A DNA stretch of 64,000 nucleotides from positions 248,001 to 312,000 of the forward strand of contig JACKAL010000002.1 in the NCBI GenBank assembly GCA_020635085.1. Direction: 5' to 3'. This DNA comes from Pseudobdellovibrionaceae bacterium. Lineage in GTDB: Bacteria; Bdellovibrionota; Bdellovibrionia; Bdellovibrionales; JAGQZY01. This document shows positions 26,226-34,639 of the stretch, piece by piece. The translations under genes and the position numbers were made by a program. The first letter of the stretch is position 1, and each line of letters opens with the position of its first letter. Under the pieces are notes generated by a model. That model saw only the letters and a program-made list of their open reading frames with translations. It ran no database searches and was not told the origin of the DNA.

Positions 26226-27440
26226 CTAAATGTCCCATTTGCGAAGCGCATTGATCGCCGCTTTAAATCCACCCCACACAGTTGCTTTAAGACGTTGCGG
26301 GTTTAAGCTAAAGTGGTCAGCAAAAAATAAATTATAATCCTGAGGATCTGGATGAATATAAATGTAATCGGTTGTGGGGACATAACCCGTGCGCTCAGAA
26401 ATAATCGACAGCAATTTTTGGCGTTGTTCGTCGGCAAGATTGATTTGCTTTAAATAACCATCGACGGCTTTGTAGGCGGCTTCTACTGATTTGCGCGCTT
26501 TAATGTAGTATTCGATTTTTTGTTCGATCACTTGGTAGAGCGCCTGATTGAGAATCACTGGTATTCCATACTCATGAAGACTTCCCATGACCGGGCTAAA
26601 ATTATACGGCTGGATCGAGTAGCTGGCGATGACAAGATCGGAGCCGTGATCAGCGGCGACGTGAGTGGACATGGTATCGCGAATTTCGCCATCAAAGAAA
26701 AACATTTCTTCACCTGAGCGATTTTTAATCGCGTAGGGAGAAAATACCGGAGGAAGGGCTGCAGAGCCCGCAATAGCCTCGCTAATGGTGGCATAGTTTG
26801 AGTACACAACGCTTTTATCTTTAGAAAGAGCATCCTCTTTACCAAAAATTACTTTACGGCTTTGATTGAGTTGGGTGGCAACAATATAAAGATCTACGCC
26901 AAGGCTTTGAAACGTATTGGTTGGCCAAACCTCTTCACGAAAATAGCGCTCCAAGCCTTTCGTCGAGAAAAGACCATTGAGCTTAAAGCCATTCTTAATG
27001 AGTACCTCGAGACCACCATTAACGATAGAGTCGCCGCGACTTTTAAAAAATGAAGGAATGAGCTGAAGCATTTCCTTGCCATTAATCGAAAAAATATCCC
27101 GATAAGAAATGGGTCGTAAGTCCTCGTCAAAGGTCGGGGTGCTTAATAGAGATTCACTGAGTTCGCTCGAACCCTGTTCGAAGGCGTGAATGATGGCATT
27201 GAGAGAAAAACCAGCGGCTAAAAAAGTGCTTATTACAGAGCCAGCGCTTGATCCCACATAGGTACGAAAGGTGAGAGGAGCATTTTCATCATGATGGGCA
27301 GCCACTTCTTCTTTTGTGCCGCCGGCAAAACGAAATCCTTTTTCTTTAAGAGCCAAGCAAACACCAATGTGGAAGGCGGCGGCTTTAATTCCACCCCCAC
27401 TAAGGACGAGGGCGATATTTTTTTTCTCAGAGAGCTTCAT
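26226..27440 (-). CDS. Patatin-like phospholipase / acyl hydrolase
   Basis: 404-residue Ser-Asp dyad lipid hydrolase. Motifs in order: oxyanion GGGIKAAAFHIG (residues 15-26), nucleophile elbow GSSAGS with Ser65, and catalytic DGE near residue 248 (DGG/DGA in most relatives). An IAGSAALPPVFSPY segment precedes the Asp as in the family. No signal peptide, so it may act in the cytoplasm, at the inner membrane or be exported by another route. The C-terminal ~120 residues are extra to the core patatin fold. No operon partner. Phospholipases of this family are abundant in predatory bacteria and serve lipid turnover or attack; the substrate is unknown. Confidence 0.88.
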   Translation of the reverse strand: MKLSEKKNIALVLSGGGIKAAAFHIGVCLALKEKGFRFAGGTKEEVAAHHDENAPLTFRTYVGSSAGSVISTFLAAGFSLNAIIHAFEQGSSELSESLLSTPTFDEDLRPISYRDIFSINGKEMLQLIPSFFKSRGDSIVNGGLEVLIKNGFKLNGLFSTKGLERYFREEVWPTNTFQSLGVDLYIVATQLNQSRKVIFGKEDALSKDKSVVYSNYATISEAIAGSAALPPVFSPYAIKNRSGEEMFFFDGEIRDTMSTHVAADHGSDLVIASYSIQPYNFSPVMGSLHEYGIPVILNQALYQVIEQKIEYYIKARKSVEAAYKAVDGYLKQINLADEQRQKLLSIISERTGYVPTTDYIYIHPDPQDYNLFFADHFSLNPQRLKATVWGGFKAAINALRKWDI

Positions 27441-27630
27441 TCCCCTAGGCTATCAAGCAAAAACGAGTGAAATCAAGCACTTGTTCAGAGAGTAGTCAGT
27501 GACTAGGCGCTTAGAAAAAGATCAGGCTGGGAAAATAAGCATTTACATTGATCTGAGCTATGCTACGCTTGCATAAGCAAGACGAATATGCAGAATAGGC
27601 AAATTCGTTTCAGCTAAAGGGGAGAAGGCT

Positions 27631-28023
27631 TTGGAGACATGGTTACCACTTAATGATTATGCAAACCGCTACCAGCTCAGTGTTTCAACTGTGCGTCGCC
27701 GGATCAAATCAAAGAAGGTGAAATTCAAATTGGATGAAGGGAAATACTACATTTTGGATAGTATGACTGGCCAAGAAAAAAGCGTGAATACTCAGCCACG
27801 TGCGGCCACCCAGACCAACCCTACTATCGTGTCGAGTGCAATAAACCACGAGGCGAGTGCGCTACCGATGAAATTATTACTGGATGAATTAAAGCGCGCG
27901 TATCTCGACTCGCTACAAAGCAAAGAAGATCAGATTTTACATTTGAAACAGCAAGTATCAGATCTCAAAACACTCGTCATGTGTCTAGAGAAGGAAAATA
28001 GTCGAGCGAAAGGGTTGCTATAG
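27631..28023 (+). CDS. Small helix-turn-helix DNA-binding protein with C-terminal coiled coil
   Basis: 130 residues from a TTG at 27631 preceded by GGGGAG. Residues 1-50 form a winged-helix/excisionase-like domain (LPLNDYANRYQLSVSTVRRR then KLDEGKYYILDS). A flexible Thr/Pro/Asn-rich linker follows, and then a heptad-rich helix (LLLDELKRAYLDSLQSKED, QILHLKQQVSDLKTLVMCLE) likely to mediate dimerisation or partner binding. Regulator or nucoid protein; target unknown. It has its own terminator and no operon partner. The 190-bp upstream gap contains CTTGC-ATAA-GCAAG, a possible operator. Confidence 0.72.
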   Translation: METWLPLNDYANRYQLSVSTVRRRIKSKKVKFKLDEGKYYILDSMTGQEKSVNTQPRAATQTNPTIVSSAINHEASALPMKLLLDELKRAYLDSLQSKEDQILHLKQQVSDLKTLVMCLEKENSRAKGLL

Positions 28024-28109
28024 AGTTTAGTTTTCGAAATCTCATTGCCCGTCCCAACGAAAAGGTGAGAAGCGATAAACTGTAGTAATCCAAAAAGTTG
28101 AAGCTGAAT

Positions 28110-28143
28110 AAAGGCCACTAGGAAGTGGCCTTTATGTTTTTTA
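28110..28143 (+). terminator. Intrinsic terminator after the HTH gene
   Basis: Perfect 10-bp stem AAAGGCCACT/AGTGGCCTTT with an AGGA loop, followed by ATGTTTTTT. On the other strand the tail is weak, so it mainly serves the plus-strand gene, 87 bp after its stop. Confidence 0.88.
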
Positions 28144-28167
28144 GAGCATGTGGAGGATATTTTCTCC

Positions 28168-28199
28168 AGAGATCCTTCGACTAACGCCTCAGGATGACG
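28168..28199. repeat. Short REP-like palindromic sequence
   Basis: GATCCTTCGACTAACGCCTC followed by AGGATGAC: an imperfect inverted repeat (ATCCTTCGA with TCAGGAT). From memory, close variants of this string occur as interspersed intergenic repeats in many unrelated environmental bacteria. It lies between the convergent HTH and lon genes. Confidence 0.5.
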
Positions 28200-28215
28200 A
28201 GCGTATTGTCTCAAT

Positions 28216-30618
28216 TTACGCCGCAGCCTCTTTACCCTTGGGCTTTCTGCGAGAAGTTTTGTTGTTGCTACTGCCACCCGTGTTGGTAAGAGCAATTTGC
28301 AAAACCTCATCGAGATGTTCCACGGCAATAAACTTCAGTTGGTTACGAATTTCCTCAGGAATATCAACAAGATCTTTCTTGTTCGCCATAGGTATGATTA
28401 CCGTTTTAATTCCGTGACTGAATGCTGCGAGGGCTTTTTCTTTTAAGCCACCGATTGGAAGTACGCGTCCCGTGAGAGTCACTTCACCCGTCATTGCCAC
28501 ATCTTTACTTGTTGGTGCACCAGTAATGAGACCGATAATAGCCGTAGCCATTGTGATTCCCGCTGACGGGCCATCTTTAGGAATAGCACCAGCAGGTAAG
28601 TGGATGTGAATATGATTATTTTCAAACCAATCGGGCGCAATACCTAATTGCTCTGCATGGGCGCGCGCATAAGATAGGGCGGCAGTGGCAGACTCTTTCA
28701 TCACATCGCCCATCTGCCCGGTAAGTGTGACACCACCCTTACCCTTCATGGAAATGGCTTCGACATAGAGAACATCTCCACCAGCTTGTGTCCAAGCAAG
28801 GCCGGTGACAACACCGATCATGTCTTCGTCGAGACGATCCTCTTTCATGAAGCGTGATGGCCCGAGATAATCGCCGATGGACTCTTTAGTAATAGTGACG
28901 GATTTCACCTCACCAAGCACAAATTGTTTGGCAATTTTGCGGCACACAGAGCCCACTTCGCGCTCGAGATTTCTCAATCCCGCTTCGCGCGTGTAGAGTC
29001 CAATGATGCTAAGAAGAGCATCGTCAGTAAAACGCACTTGATCTTCAGTTAAGCCGTTGCCTTCGATTTGTTTGCGCACAACGTGTTTTTTGGCAATTTG
29101 TAATTTGTCGTTTTCGGTATAGCCAGAAAGTTGGATGACTTCCATACGATCGCGAAGAGCCGACGGAATATTTTCTAAAACGTTGGCCGTTGCGATAAAC
29201 AGGACATTGCTCAAATCAAAATCCACATTGAGATAGTTATCACGGAATGTGGCGTTTTGTTCAGGGTCTAAAACCTCAAGCATCGCGGCACTCGGATCTC
29301 CGCGGAAATCACTGCCGAGCTTGTCGATTTCATCGAGAACAAATACGGGATTGTTCGATCCACATTGTTTTAGGGCTTGAACGACTTTTCCGGGCATAGC
29401 ACCCACATAGGTGCGGCGGTGACCACGAATTTCGGCCTCATCTTTTACGCCACCAAGTGCGACGCGGAAATAATGTCTGCCCATGGCTTTTGCGATGCTC
29501 TTACCAAGAGAGGTTTTGCCTACACCTGGAGGTCCGCAGAAGCAAAGAATCGGTCCTTTTAGATTATCTTTTTTAAGTTTTCGTACCGCTAAGAATTCGA
29601 GAATGCGATCTTTTGCCTTTTCTAAACCATGATGATCAGTTTCTAACACTTGTTTTGCAAGCTTGAGATCAATGACATCTTCAGTAGATTTACTCCATGG
29701 AAGATCCACCATCCAGTCTAAGTAGGTGCGAATCATGGAAGCTTCGCTGGCATCAGGATGCATTCTCTCTAAGCGATTGAGCTGCTTTACGGCTTCTTTT
29801 TCTACTTCGGGCGGCATTTTTGCCGAAGCGATTTTTTTACGAACGTCTTCGAGATCGTCTGATTTTGAATCAGCCTCGCCGAGTTCATTTTTTATTGCCT
29901 TCATCTGTTCGCGCAAAAAATATTCACGCTGAGATTTTGTCATTTCATCTTTTGCGGTGGTACGAATTTTGGCTTGCATCTGCAAAACATCTAGCTCACT
30001 TGCAAGAATCGTATTGATAAGCTTTAGGCGCTCAATGTGATCGTGAGTTTCTAAAACTTTTTGTGCATCAGAAACTTTTACCGCAAGATTACTGGCGATC
30101 AAATCTGCGATGCGACCGGGTTCTTGGATATCATCTAATACGAGTAATAAATCGGGGGAAAGCATTTTGCCAAGGGCAATGATTTTCTCGAGCTGCTCTT
30201 TAGCAGTTTTAACAAGGTTAGCTACCTCGGCATTGTTTTCCTCAGTAGAAGTATAAGTATCATTGATTTTATCAACAGCCACAGAAAAGAAAGGCTCATG
30301 TTGAGTGTAGTTTTTTACAACCGCTTTACAAACGCCTTGAATGAGGATTTTCACGCGTCCGTCGGCCAGTTTGCGCATGCGCATAATCATGGCCACAGTT
30401 CCAGTTGTATAAATAGATTCTGGCGTTGGCGCCTCTTCGTTGAATTCTTTTTGTGAAGCCAAGAAGATCAGTCTATTTTTACTCAAACTTTCTTCTACGG
30501 CCTGGATGGACGCATCTCTTCCAACAAACAGGGGAATAATCATGTAAGGGAAAATCACAATATCTCTTACAGGCAACATCGGAAGCGATTCAGGTATAAC
30601 TACATTCGTTTGATTCAT
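28216..30618 (-). CDS. lon: ATP-dependent protease Lon
   Basis: 800-residue soluble AAA+ serine protease. N-terminal LAN domain (LPMLPVRDIVIFPYMIIPLFVGR), coiled middle, ATPase with Walker A GPPGVGKTS near residue 364 and Walker B VFVLDEIDKLG, then the protease domain with catalytic Ser in KDGPSAG (near residue 683) and Lys in GGLKEKALAA (near 724). The tail is Lys/Ser-rich (SSNNKTSRRKPKGKEAAA) and probably disordered. Bdellovibrio-type genomes often carry more than one Lon. A heat-shock-like promoter lies upstream. Confidence 0.96.
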   Translation of the reverse strand: MNQTNVVIPESLPMLPVRDIVIFPYMIIPLFVGRDASIQAVEESLSKNRLIFLASQKEFNEEAPTPESIYTTGTVAMIMRMRKLADGRVKILIQGVCKAVVKNYTQHEPFFSVAVDKINDTYTSTEENNAEVANLVKTAKEQLEKIIALGKMLSPDLLLVLDDIQEPGRIADLIASNLAVKVSDAQKVLETHDHIERLKLINTILASELDVLQMQAKIRTTAKDEMTKSQREYFLREQMKAIKNELGEADSKSDDLEDVRKKIASAKMPPEVEKEAVKQLNRLERMHPDASEASMIRTYLDWMVDLPWSKSTEDVIDLKLAKQVLETDHHGLEKAKDRILEFLAVRKLKKDNLKGPILCFCGPPGVGKTSLGKSIAKAMGRHYFRVALGGVKDEAEIRGHRRTYVGAMPGKVVQALKQCGSNNPVFVLDEIDKLGSDFRGDPSAAMLEVLDPEQNATFRDNYLNVDFDLSNVLFIATANVLENIPSALRDRMEVIQLSGYTENDKLQIAKKHVVRKQIEGNGLTEDQVRFTDDALLSIIGLYTREAGLRNLEREVGSVCRKIAKQFVLGEVKSVTITKESIGDYLGPSRFMKEDRLDEDMIGVVTGLAWTQAGGDVLYVEAISMKGKGGVTLTGQMGDVMKESATAALSYARAHAEQLGIAPDWFENNHIHIHLPAGAIPKDGPSAGITMATAIIGLITGAPTSKDVAMTGEVTLTGRVLPIGGLKEKALAAFSHGIKTVIIPMANKKDLVDIPEEIRNQLKFIAVEHLDEVLQIALTNTGGSSNNKTSRRKPKGKEAAA

Positions 30619-30667
30619 TCAGTCCTCCGAATCCACGGCCTCAAGGCAGCAAATTCAACGTTGTTTT

Positions 30668-30696
30668 CATGGAGTAAGATCCTCATCTCACTCAAG
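30668..30696 (-). promoter_or_regulatory. Possible heat-shock (sigma-32-like) promoter of lon
   Basis: On the minus strand CTTGAGT is followed after 15 bp by CTCCATG, close to the sigma-32 pattern CTTGAAA...CCCCAT. Transcription would begin about 40 bp before the lon ATG, and lon is a heat-shock gene in many proteobacteria. The rest of 30619-31088 holds copy B of the dispersed element and no gene. Confidence 0.35.
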
Positions 30697-30962
30697 TCTT
30701 TTTCGGCGTAAAAGGAAACGGCCTTTACAAAAAAGAAGGGGGTTGCGGTCTGGTTTTGCGATAATCTTAGGTGGAGTCAAAACTCTGACAGGGGCTCTAG
30801 TAGCGGAAAATAGCGAATTGAGAACCGATGGTCGAGTTCCTTAAGTTAAACATAAGCGACGCTGCGACATTTTTTTGAGTATATCAAGAATAGGAAGAAG
30901 GTTCGTTATCGAACAAAAGGGAATAGAAGTCTATGTTTATATCATCAATTATGGGCGGAAAT

Positions 30963-31060
30963 ATTCAGCCAGATCTGAGTAAGAATACGTGTGAACATCC
31001 TGTATGGGCGCCTCCTGGTCATCGTGACCAGGAGGACTTTAATCAAAGACAATTTAATAG
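30963..31060 (+). repeat. Dispersed hairpin element, copy B
   Basis: Same element as copies A and C, here on the plus strand: ATTCAGCCAGATCTGAG, GTGTGAACAT, TATGGGCG, then a perfect 11-bp hairpin CCTCCTGGTCA/TGACCAGGAGG with a TCG loop (31011-31035), then ACTTTAATCAAAGACA. Unlike A and C the end is degenerate (ATTTAATAG rather than TTTGATTTTTT), so the terminator-like part is lost. It lies about 30-40 bp downstream of the LpoA-like lipoprotein gene and is antisense to it. Confidence 0.8.
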
Positions 31061-31088
31061 CCTTAGTAATTATATACCCGTCCGGAGG

Positions 31089-33038
31089 TTACTCTAAAAT
31101 AATAACTTGTCCCTTGCGAGAAGACAGCGGCAGAAGTTGGCGGTCCACTTCATGATCTTCCAATACCGACAAGGGCCCTACGGCGCCGGGAATTTTTTTA
31201 AGCGAAGAGAGGGACTGTAGATATTCCACGCGGTTGTGCGGATTGAGCTTAAGTGCATTGAGCGTTAAGATTCCAGCATCATAGCCTGTAACAGCAAAAG
31301 AACCGGGGCGCTCATTATAAAGACCTTTATAGTTTTTTACGAAAGGCGAGTTGGCAAAGGTTTCTGATGAGGCAAGATGAGAATCAACAAAGATCGCTTT
31401 CTCGGCAAAGCTTTGTGCACGCTTTTCGAACTCTGGAGAATCCCACAGGTTTGTTCCAAGTAAAGTGACATCATTCACATCATTAAAGGCGAGCATAGGA
31501 GCAATTTGTCCAAGGGCTTTTAAGTCGTCGGGGATAAAAAGCACATCAAAATCTACGACGGGTGGAAGTAAGGTTTCGGGAGGGGTTTTGCGTGAGCTTT
31601 TATTATTTTTTTTCCAGTCTTGCAAAAGTTGCGAGTACTCATCTTGACGATCTTCCAGATAATAAGTGCCCACCATTTTTTTGATGTGGGTTTTAAAATC
31701 CGTCTCGCCAGGAGAATAGGCTTGGGCGACGGTCAGGCGACCACCGCGCCGTAAAACTTCGTCCCAATAAAGGTTGGCAAATTCGACGCCGTAACGATCG
31801 TTAGGAAATAAAACAGCAAAACGTTTAAACCCTAAGCGATCCATAGCGTAAGAGACGAGATATTCGACCTGTAGTTTTGGTGTGATGGAGCCATTAAAAA
31901 TAAAAGGACCAATTTTTGTTAGCTCAGGTTTTTGTGAGAGCGCAAAGAAGGGCACACCGAGATCTTGAGCCTTGGTGGCTTCGGCAACCACATTTTTTGC
32001 CGAAAGACCACCAACAATAGCAATCACATGCTCTTTAAGTACGAGATCTTCAATGGCGCGAGCCGCATCTTCAGCGGTACCCTTGGAATCTTCTATGATA
32101 AGGCGAATACCATTTTGACTTTGTGTTCCCGAAATTCCGAGTGCAAGCTTTAGTCCCTTCAGTGTTTGCTCTCCAATGGGAGCATAGGGCCCAGAAAGTG
32201 GTAAAATAACACCGACGGATTTGGTTTCAACGTAGGCACGCGCCTCCAGTTGCTTGATCATATTTGCTGATTGTTTGCCAAGATATGTATTGGGGGCCAT
32301 GGAAGAGACGCGGCCAAAGTAATACTTAGCCTGATCGAGCTTATCTTCGTGCACAAGACCCATTGCGAGCTTAAACATGGCTTCTGCACGCAAGTCGCCA
32401 AGACCATCCTCTTCCGCTAAACTTTTAAGCTCATCTGGCGTTAAGTGCGAATCGATAAATTCTTGTGCCAGAGATTTGAAGCGTTCACGCGAACTGCTAT
32501 TCGGGTGATGTTGAGATAAATAGGCAAGAGCCTCGAAGGTTTCCACCTGAGAACCCTTTTTTAGAAGCAAAGGGAGATGAGCCTCCAAGAGATAAGCACG
32601 TTCTTTGGGCTCCAGGTTCATTTTTAAGGAATCACGAATTAAAGTATCCGCCTGTGATTCTTTATTTAAAGCAATTAAACTTTGTGCACCAAGAATGCGC
32701 GCCTCTGCATCGCGCGGACTTAAGTGGGGACCAGCGAAGACACTTTGAAAGTGATTGTAGGCCGCGGCATATTGTTTTTTACGAAACTCCATGCGCCCAA
32801 GTAAAATATGGGCATCATCTGCCACATCGGAAGCGGGATCAGTTTTAAGTAAGGCCGTAAGTTTTTTTTCTGCAACAGATTCCTTCTGGTTATCGAAGGC
32901 AGTCTGCGCCTCTTGATAAAGTTTACGAGAAGCGGGGCTTGCGGCGGGAGCCATTGTGCGTTGTCGCGAGGGCGCGGTGGACACACAGGAAACAAAGAGA
33001 AACGATAAGTAAATCAGGTTAAGAACGTTCTTTTTCAT
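31089..33038 (-). CDS. LpoA-like lipoprotein: TPR plus periplasmic-binding domain
   Basis: 649-residue lipoprotein with lipobox FVSC at residue ~18. Residues ~35-270 are helical TPR-like repeats (KLYQEAQTAFDNQK, AHILLGRMEFRKKQYAAAYNHFQ). Residues ~275-640 form a type 1 periplasmic-binding fold (SVGVILPLSGPYAPIGEQTLKG, IVGGLSAKNVVAEA, PNDRYGVEFANLYWDE, FAVTGYDAGILTLNAL). This TPR + leucine-binding-protein layout is that of LpoA, the outer-membrane activator of the PBP1A cell-wall synthase. It overlaps the dnaJ-type gene by 20 nt and so is co-expressed with chaperones. Substrate binding instead of PBP activation remains possible. Confidence 0.82.
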   Translation of the reverse strand: MKKNVLNLIYLSFLFVSCVSTAPSRQRTMAPAASPASRKLYQEAQTAFDNQKESVAEKKLTALLKTDPASDVADDAHILLGRMEFRKKQYAAAYNHFQSVFAGPHLSPRDAEARILGAQSLIALNKESQADTLIRDSLKMNLEPKERAYLLEAHLPLLLKKGSQVETFEALAYLSQHHPNSSSRERFKSLAQEFIDSHLTPDELKSLAEEDGLGDLRAEAMFKLAMGLVHEDKLDQAKYYFGRVSSMAPNTYLGKQSANMIKQLEARAYVETKSVGVILPLSGPYAPIGEQTLKGLKLALGISGTQSQNGIRLIIEDSKGTAEDAARAIEDLVLKEHVIAIVGGLSAKNVVAEATKAQDLGVPFFALSQKPELTKIGPFIFNGSITPKLQVEYLVSYAMDRLGFKRFAVLFPNDRYGVEFANLYWDEVLRRGGRLTVAQAYSPGETDFKTHIKKMVGTYYLEDRQDEYSQLLQDWKKNNKSSRKTPPETLLPPVVDFDVLFIPDDLKALGQIAPMLAFNDVNDVTLLGTNLWDSPEFEKRAQSFAEKAIFVDSHLASSETFANSPFVKNYKGLYNERPGSFAVTGYDAGILTLNALKLNPHNRVEYLQSLSSLKKIPGAVGPLSVLEDHEVDRQLLPLSSRKGQVIILE

Positions 33039-33924
33039 ATTGTTTTACAAACTCCTCAAAATTTTTTTCCTCTGCACTCTTAGGTAAAAGCGCACTTACT
33101 CGCCGCAGTTCCGCGCGCAGAGAATCACTAATGACCGGAGGCGGCAGGATGTTTAATCTTACATAAAGATCGCCAAAGGATGAAGCCCCATCTTTCAACG
33201 GGAGTCCTGCGCCATCAATTTTTATGACCGTTTGGCCGAATTCATCAGCAGGCATCGCAACAACCTCGCGCAAGCCATGCAGAGTCGGTACCACGATGGG
33301 GTCACCCAACATTACTTTAAGAGGAGAAACCGGAATCGTAATCACCAAGTCGTTACTATCTACTTGAAAAAAAGGGTGTGGTACATAATGCACGTGGACC
33401 ACGAGATCTCCAGCAATTTGTTGTGACGAGACAGATTCGCCGGCCCCGCGCACGCGTAATTTCTGCCCATCGCGCACGCCAGCGGGCACCAGCACGGGAA
33501 TAGAAGAGTTTTGTCGTTTCCCATTTACAGTACGCATGTAGGAAATATTTTTTGTGACGCCAGCGAAAACATCTTCGAGAGAAACATTTAAATGATAAAC
33601 CAGATGGCGTCCGGTGCTCATCGGCTTTGTAGGAGCTGTGCGCTTCGGCGGAGTAGATTGGCGCGCACCAGGAGTTGGCCGTGACTTGGTTGGTGGGGCC
33701 TGTGGTGGGGGTGTGTTTAACGAGGCATCATAGGTAAAGCGTGATTCGGGACTTATCAAAACCTTATAAGCTTCGGTTAATTCTTTAAAAATCTCTGCAG
33801 ATTGTCCTTGATTGGTATCGGGGTGATACTTGAGTGCTAATTTTCGATAAGCTTTTTTAATTTCTTCCGGCGAAGCCATTGTGGAGACGCCAAGAAGATC
33901 ATAGTAATTTTTCTTCAAGACCAC
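33019..33924 (-). CDS. DnaJ/CbpA-type co-chaperone without zinc finger
   Basis: 301-residue J-domain protein. The J domain (residues ~5-70) carries the DnaK-stimulating HPD in LALKYHPDTNQ. A Pro/Thr-rich linker follows, then the two beta-sandwich client-binding domains of type II Hsp40 (VSLEDVFAGVTKNISY, VPAGVRDGQKLRVRGAGE, FGDLYVRLNI). The CxxCxGxG zinc repeats of canonical DnaJ are absent, so it is closer to CbpA/DnaJ2. It follows grpE by 20 bp; dnaK is not in the window. Confidence 0.9.
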   Translation of the reverse strand: MVLKKNYYDLLGVSTMASPEEIKKAYRKLALKYHPDTNQGQSAEIFKELTEAYKVLISPESRFTYDASLNTPPPQAPPTKSRPTPGARQSTPPKRTAPTKPMSTGRHLVYHLNVSLEDVFAGVTKNISYMRTVNGKRQNSSIPVLVPAGVRDGQKLRVRGAGESVSSQQIAGDLVVHVHYVPHPFFQVDSNDLVITIPVSPLKVMLGDPIVVPTLHGLREVVAMPADEFGQTVIKIDGAGLPLKDGASSFGDLYVRLNILPPPVISDSLRAELRRVSALLPKSAEEKNFEEFVKQYEKERS

Positions 33925-33944
33925 TCCTTACACGATAGAAAGCT

Positions 33945-34532
33945 CTAATCCTTTGCTCGCGCCACAACAACCTGTCCATTGCGCAAAATTTTATCGTGGT
34001 ATTTATAGGTTTTTTTAAACACTTTGGTGATGTGTCCCGGGGGTGTGGCATCTGTTGGCTCACTGGCTAAAGCCTCATGTAAAGTGGGGTCAAAAGCTTT
34101 TCCCTCACTAGGAACCTCTCGAATTTCATATTTTTCGAGAGTTGATTTCAATTGCTGAGCCGTTAAACGTATGCCATCGACAAAGGTTTTATAATTTTCT
34201 TCTGTGACCTCACTCGAAAGAGCTGTATCGAAAATATCGAGAGTTTCCAAAAGATCTTTTGCCAAGCGCTCACCACCATACTTTAAAAGCTCAGCGCGCT
34301 CACGGATCGAATGTTTGCGAAAATTATCAAACTCAGCACGTAGATAAAGTTGATCGTTAGCCGCTTTTTGCAATTGTGATCGAAGGTCGTCCACATCAAT
34401 TTGTGCGGCATTTTCTTTGGCAGAGGATTTTTTTGCTTCAGGAGCAGGAGAGTGTATCTCTGTCGCCTCATCGTCATGAATCACGTCGAAGGCCTCATGG
34501 TCTGCCGAATTTGTAGGCTTTTTGTCTTTCAT
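33945..34532 (-). CDS. grpE: Nucleotide-exchange factor GrpE
   Basis: 195 residues: acidic disordered N-terminus (DHEAFDVIHDDEATEI), long coiled-coil helix (VDDLRSQLQKAANDQLYLRAEFDNFRK, the last part being the family signature), and a C-terminal beta domain ending LRNGQVVVARAKD, which releases ADP from DnaK. First gene of a minus-strand unit with the J-protein and the LpoA-like lipoprotein. Confidence 0.93.
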   Translation of the reverse strand: MKDKKPTNSADHEAFDVIHDDEATEIHSPAPEAKKSSAKENAAQIDVDDLRSQLQKAANDQLYLRAEFDNFRKHSIRERAELLKYGGERLAKDLLETLDIFDTALSSEVTEENYKTFVDGIRLTAQQLKSTLEKYEIREVPSEGKAFDPTLHEALASEPTDATPPGHITKVFKKTYKYHDKILRNGQVVVARAKD

Positions 34533-34567
34533 AAAGTCGTCCTTTAATGAGAATAAAGTATGTCCCT

Positions 34568-34597
34568 ACAATATGGAACTTCCGGACCAAAAGTCAA
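34568..34597 (-). promoter_or_regulatory. Possible promoter of the grpE unit
   Basis: On the minus strand TTGACT and TATTGT with an 18-bp spacer, about 35 bp before the grpE ATG. No CIRCE operator or sigma-32 pattern was seen here. Confidence 0.4.
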
Positions 34598-34639
34598 ACG
34601 GACCGCTTTGTTAAAAACGGGGAAGTCTAAATTCTACCA

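Noticed and set aside
27591..27605. 15-base identity with 60931-60945 (CAGAATAGGCAAATT)
   Set aside because: A few exact 15-mers shared by chance are expected in 64 kb counting both strands, and the flanks do not match.
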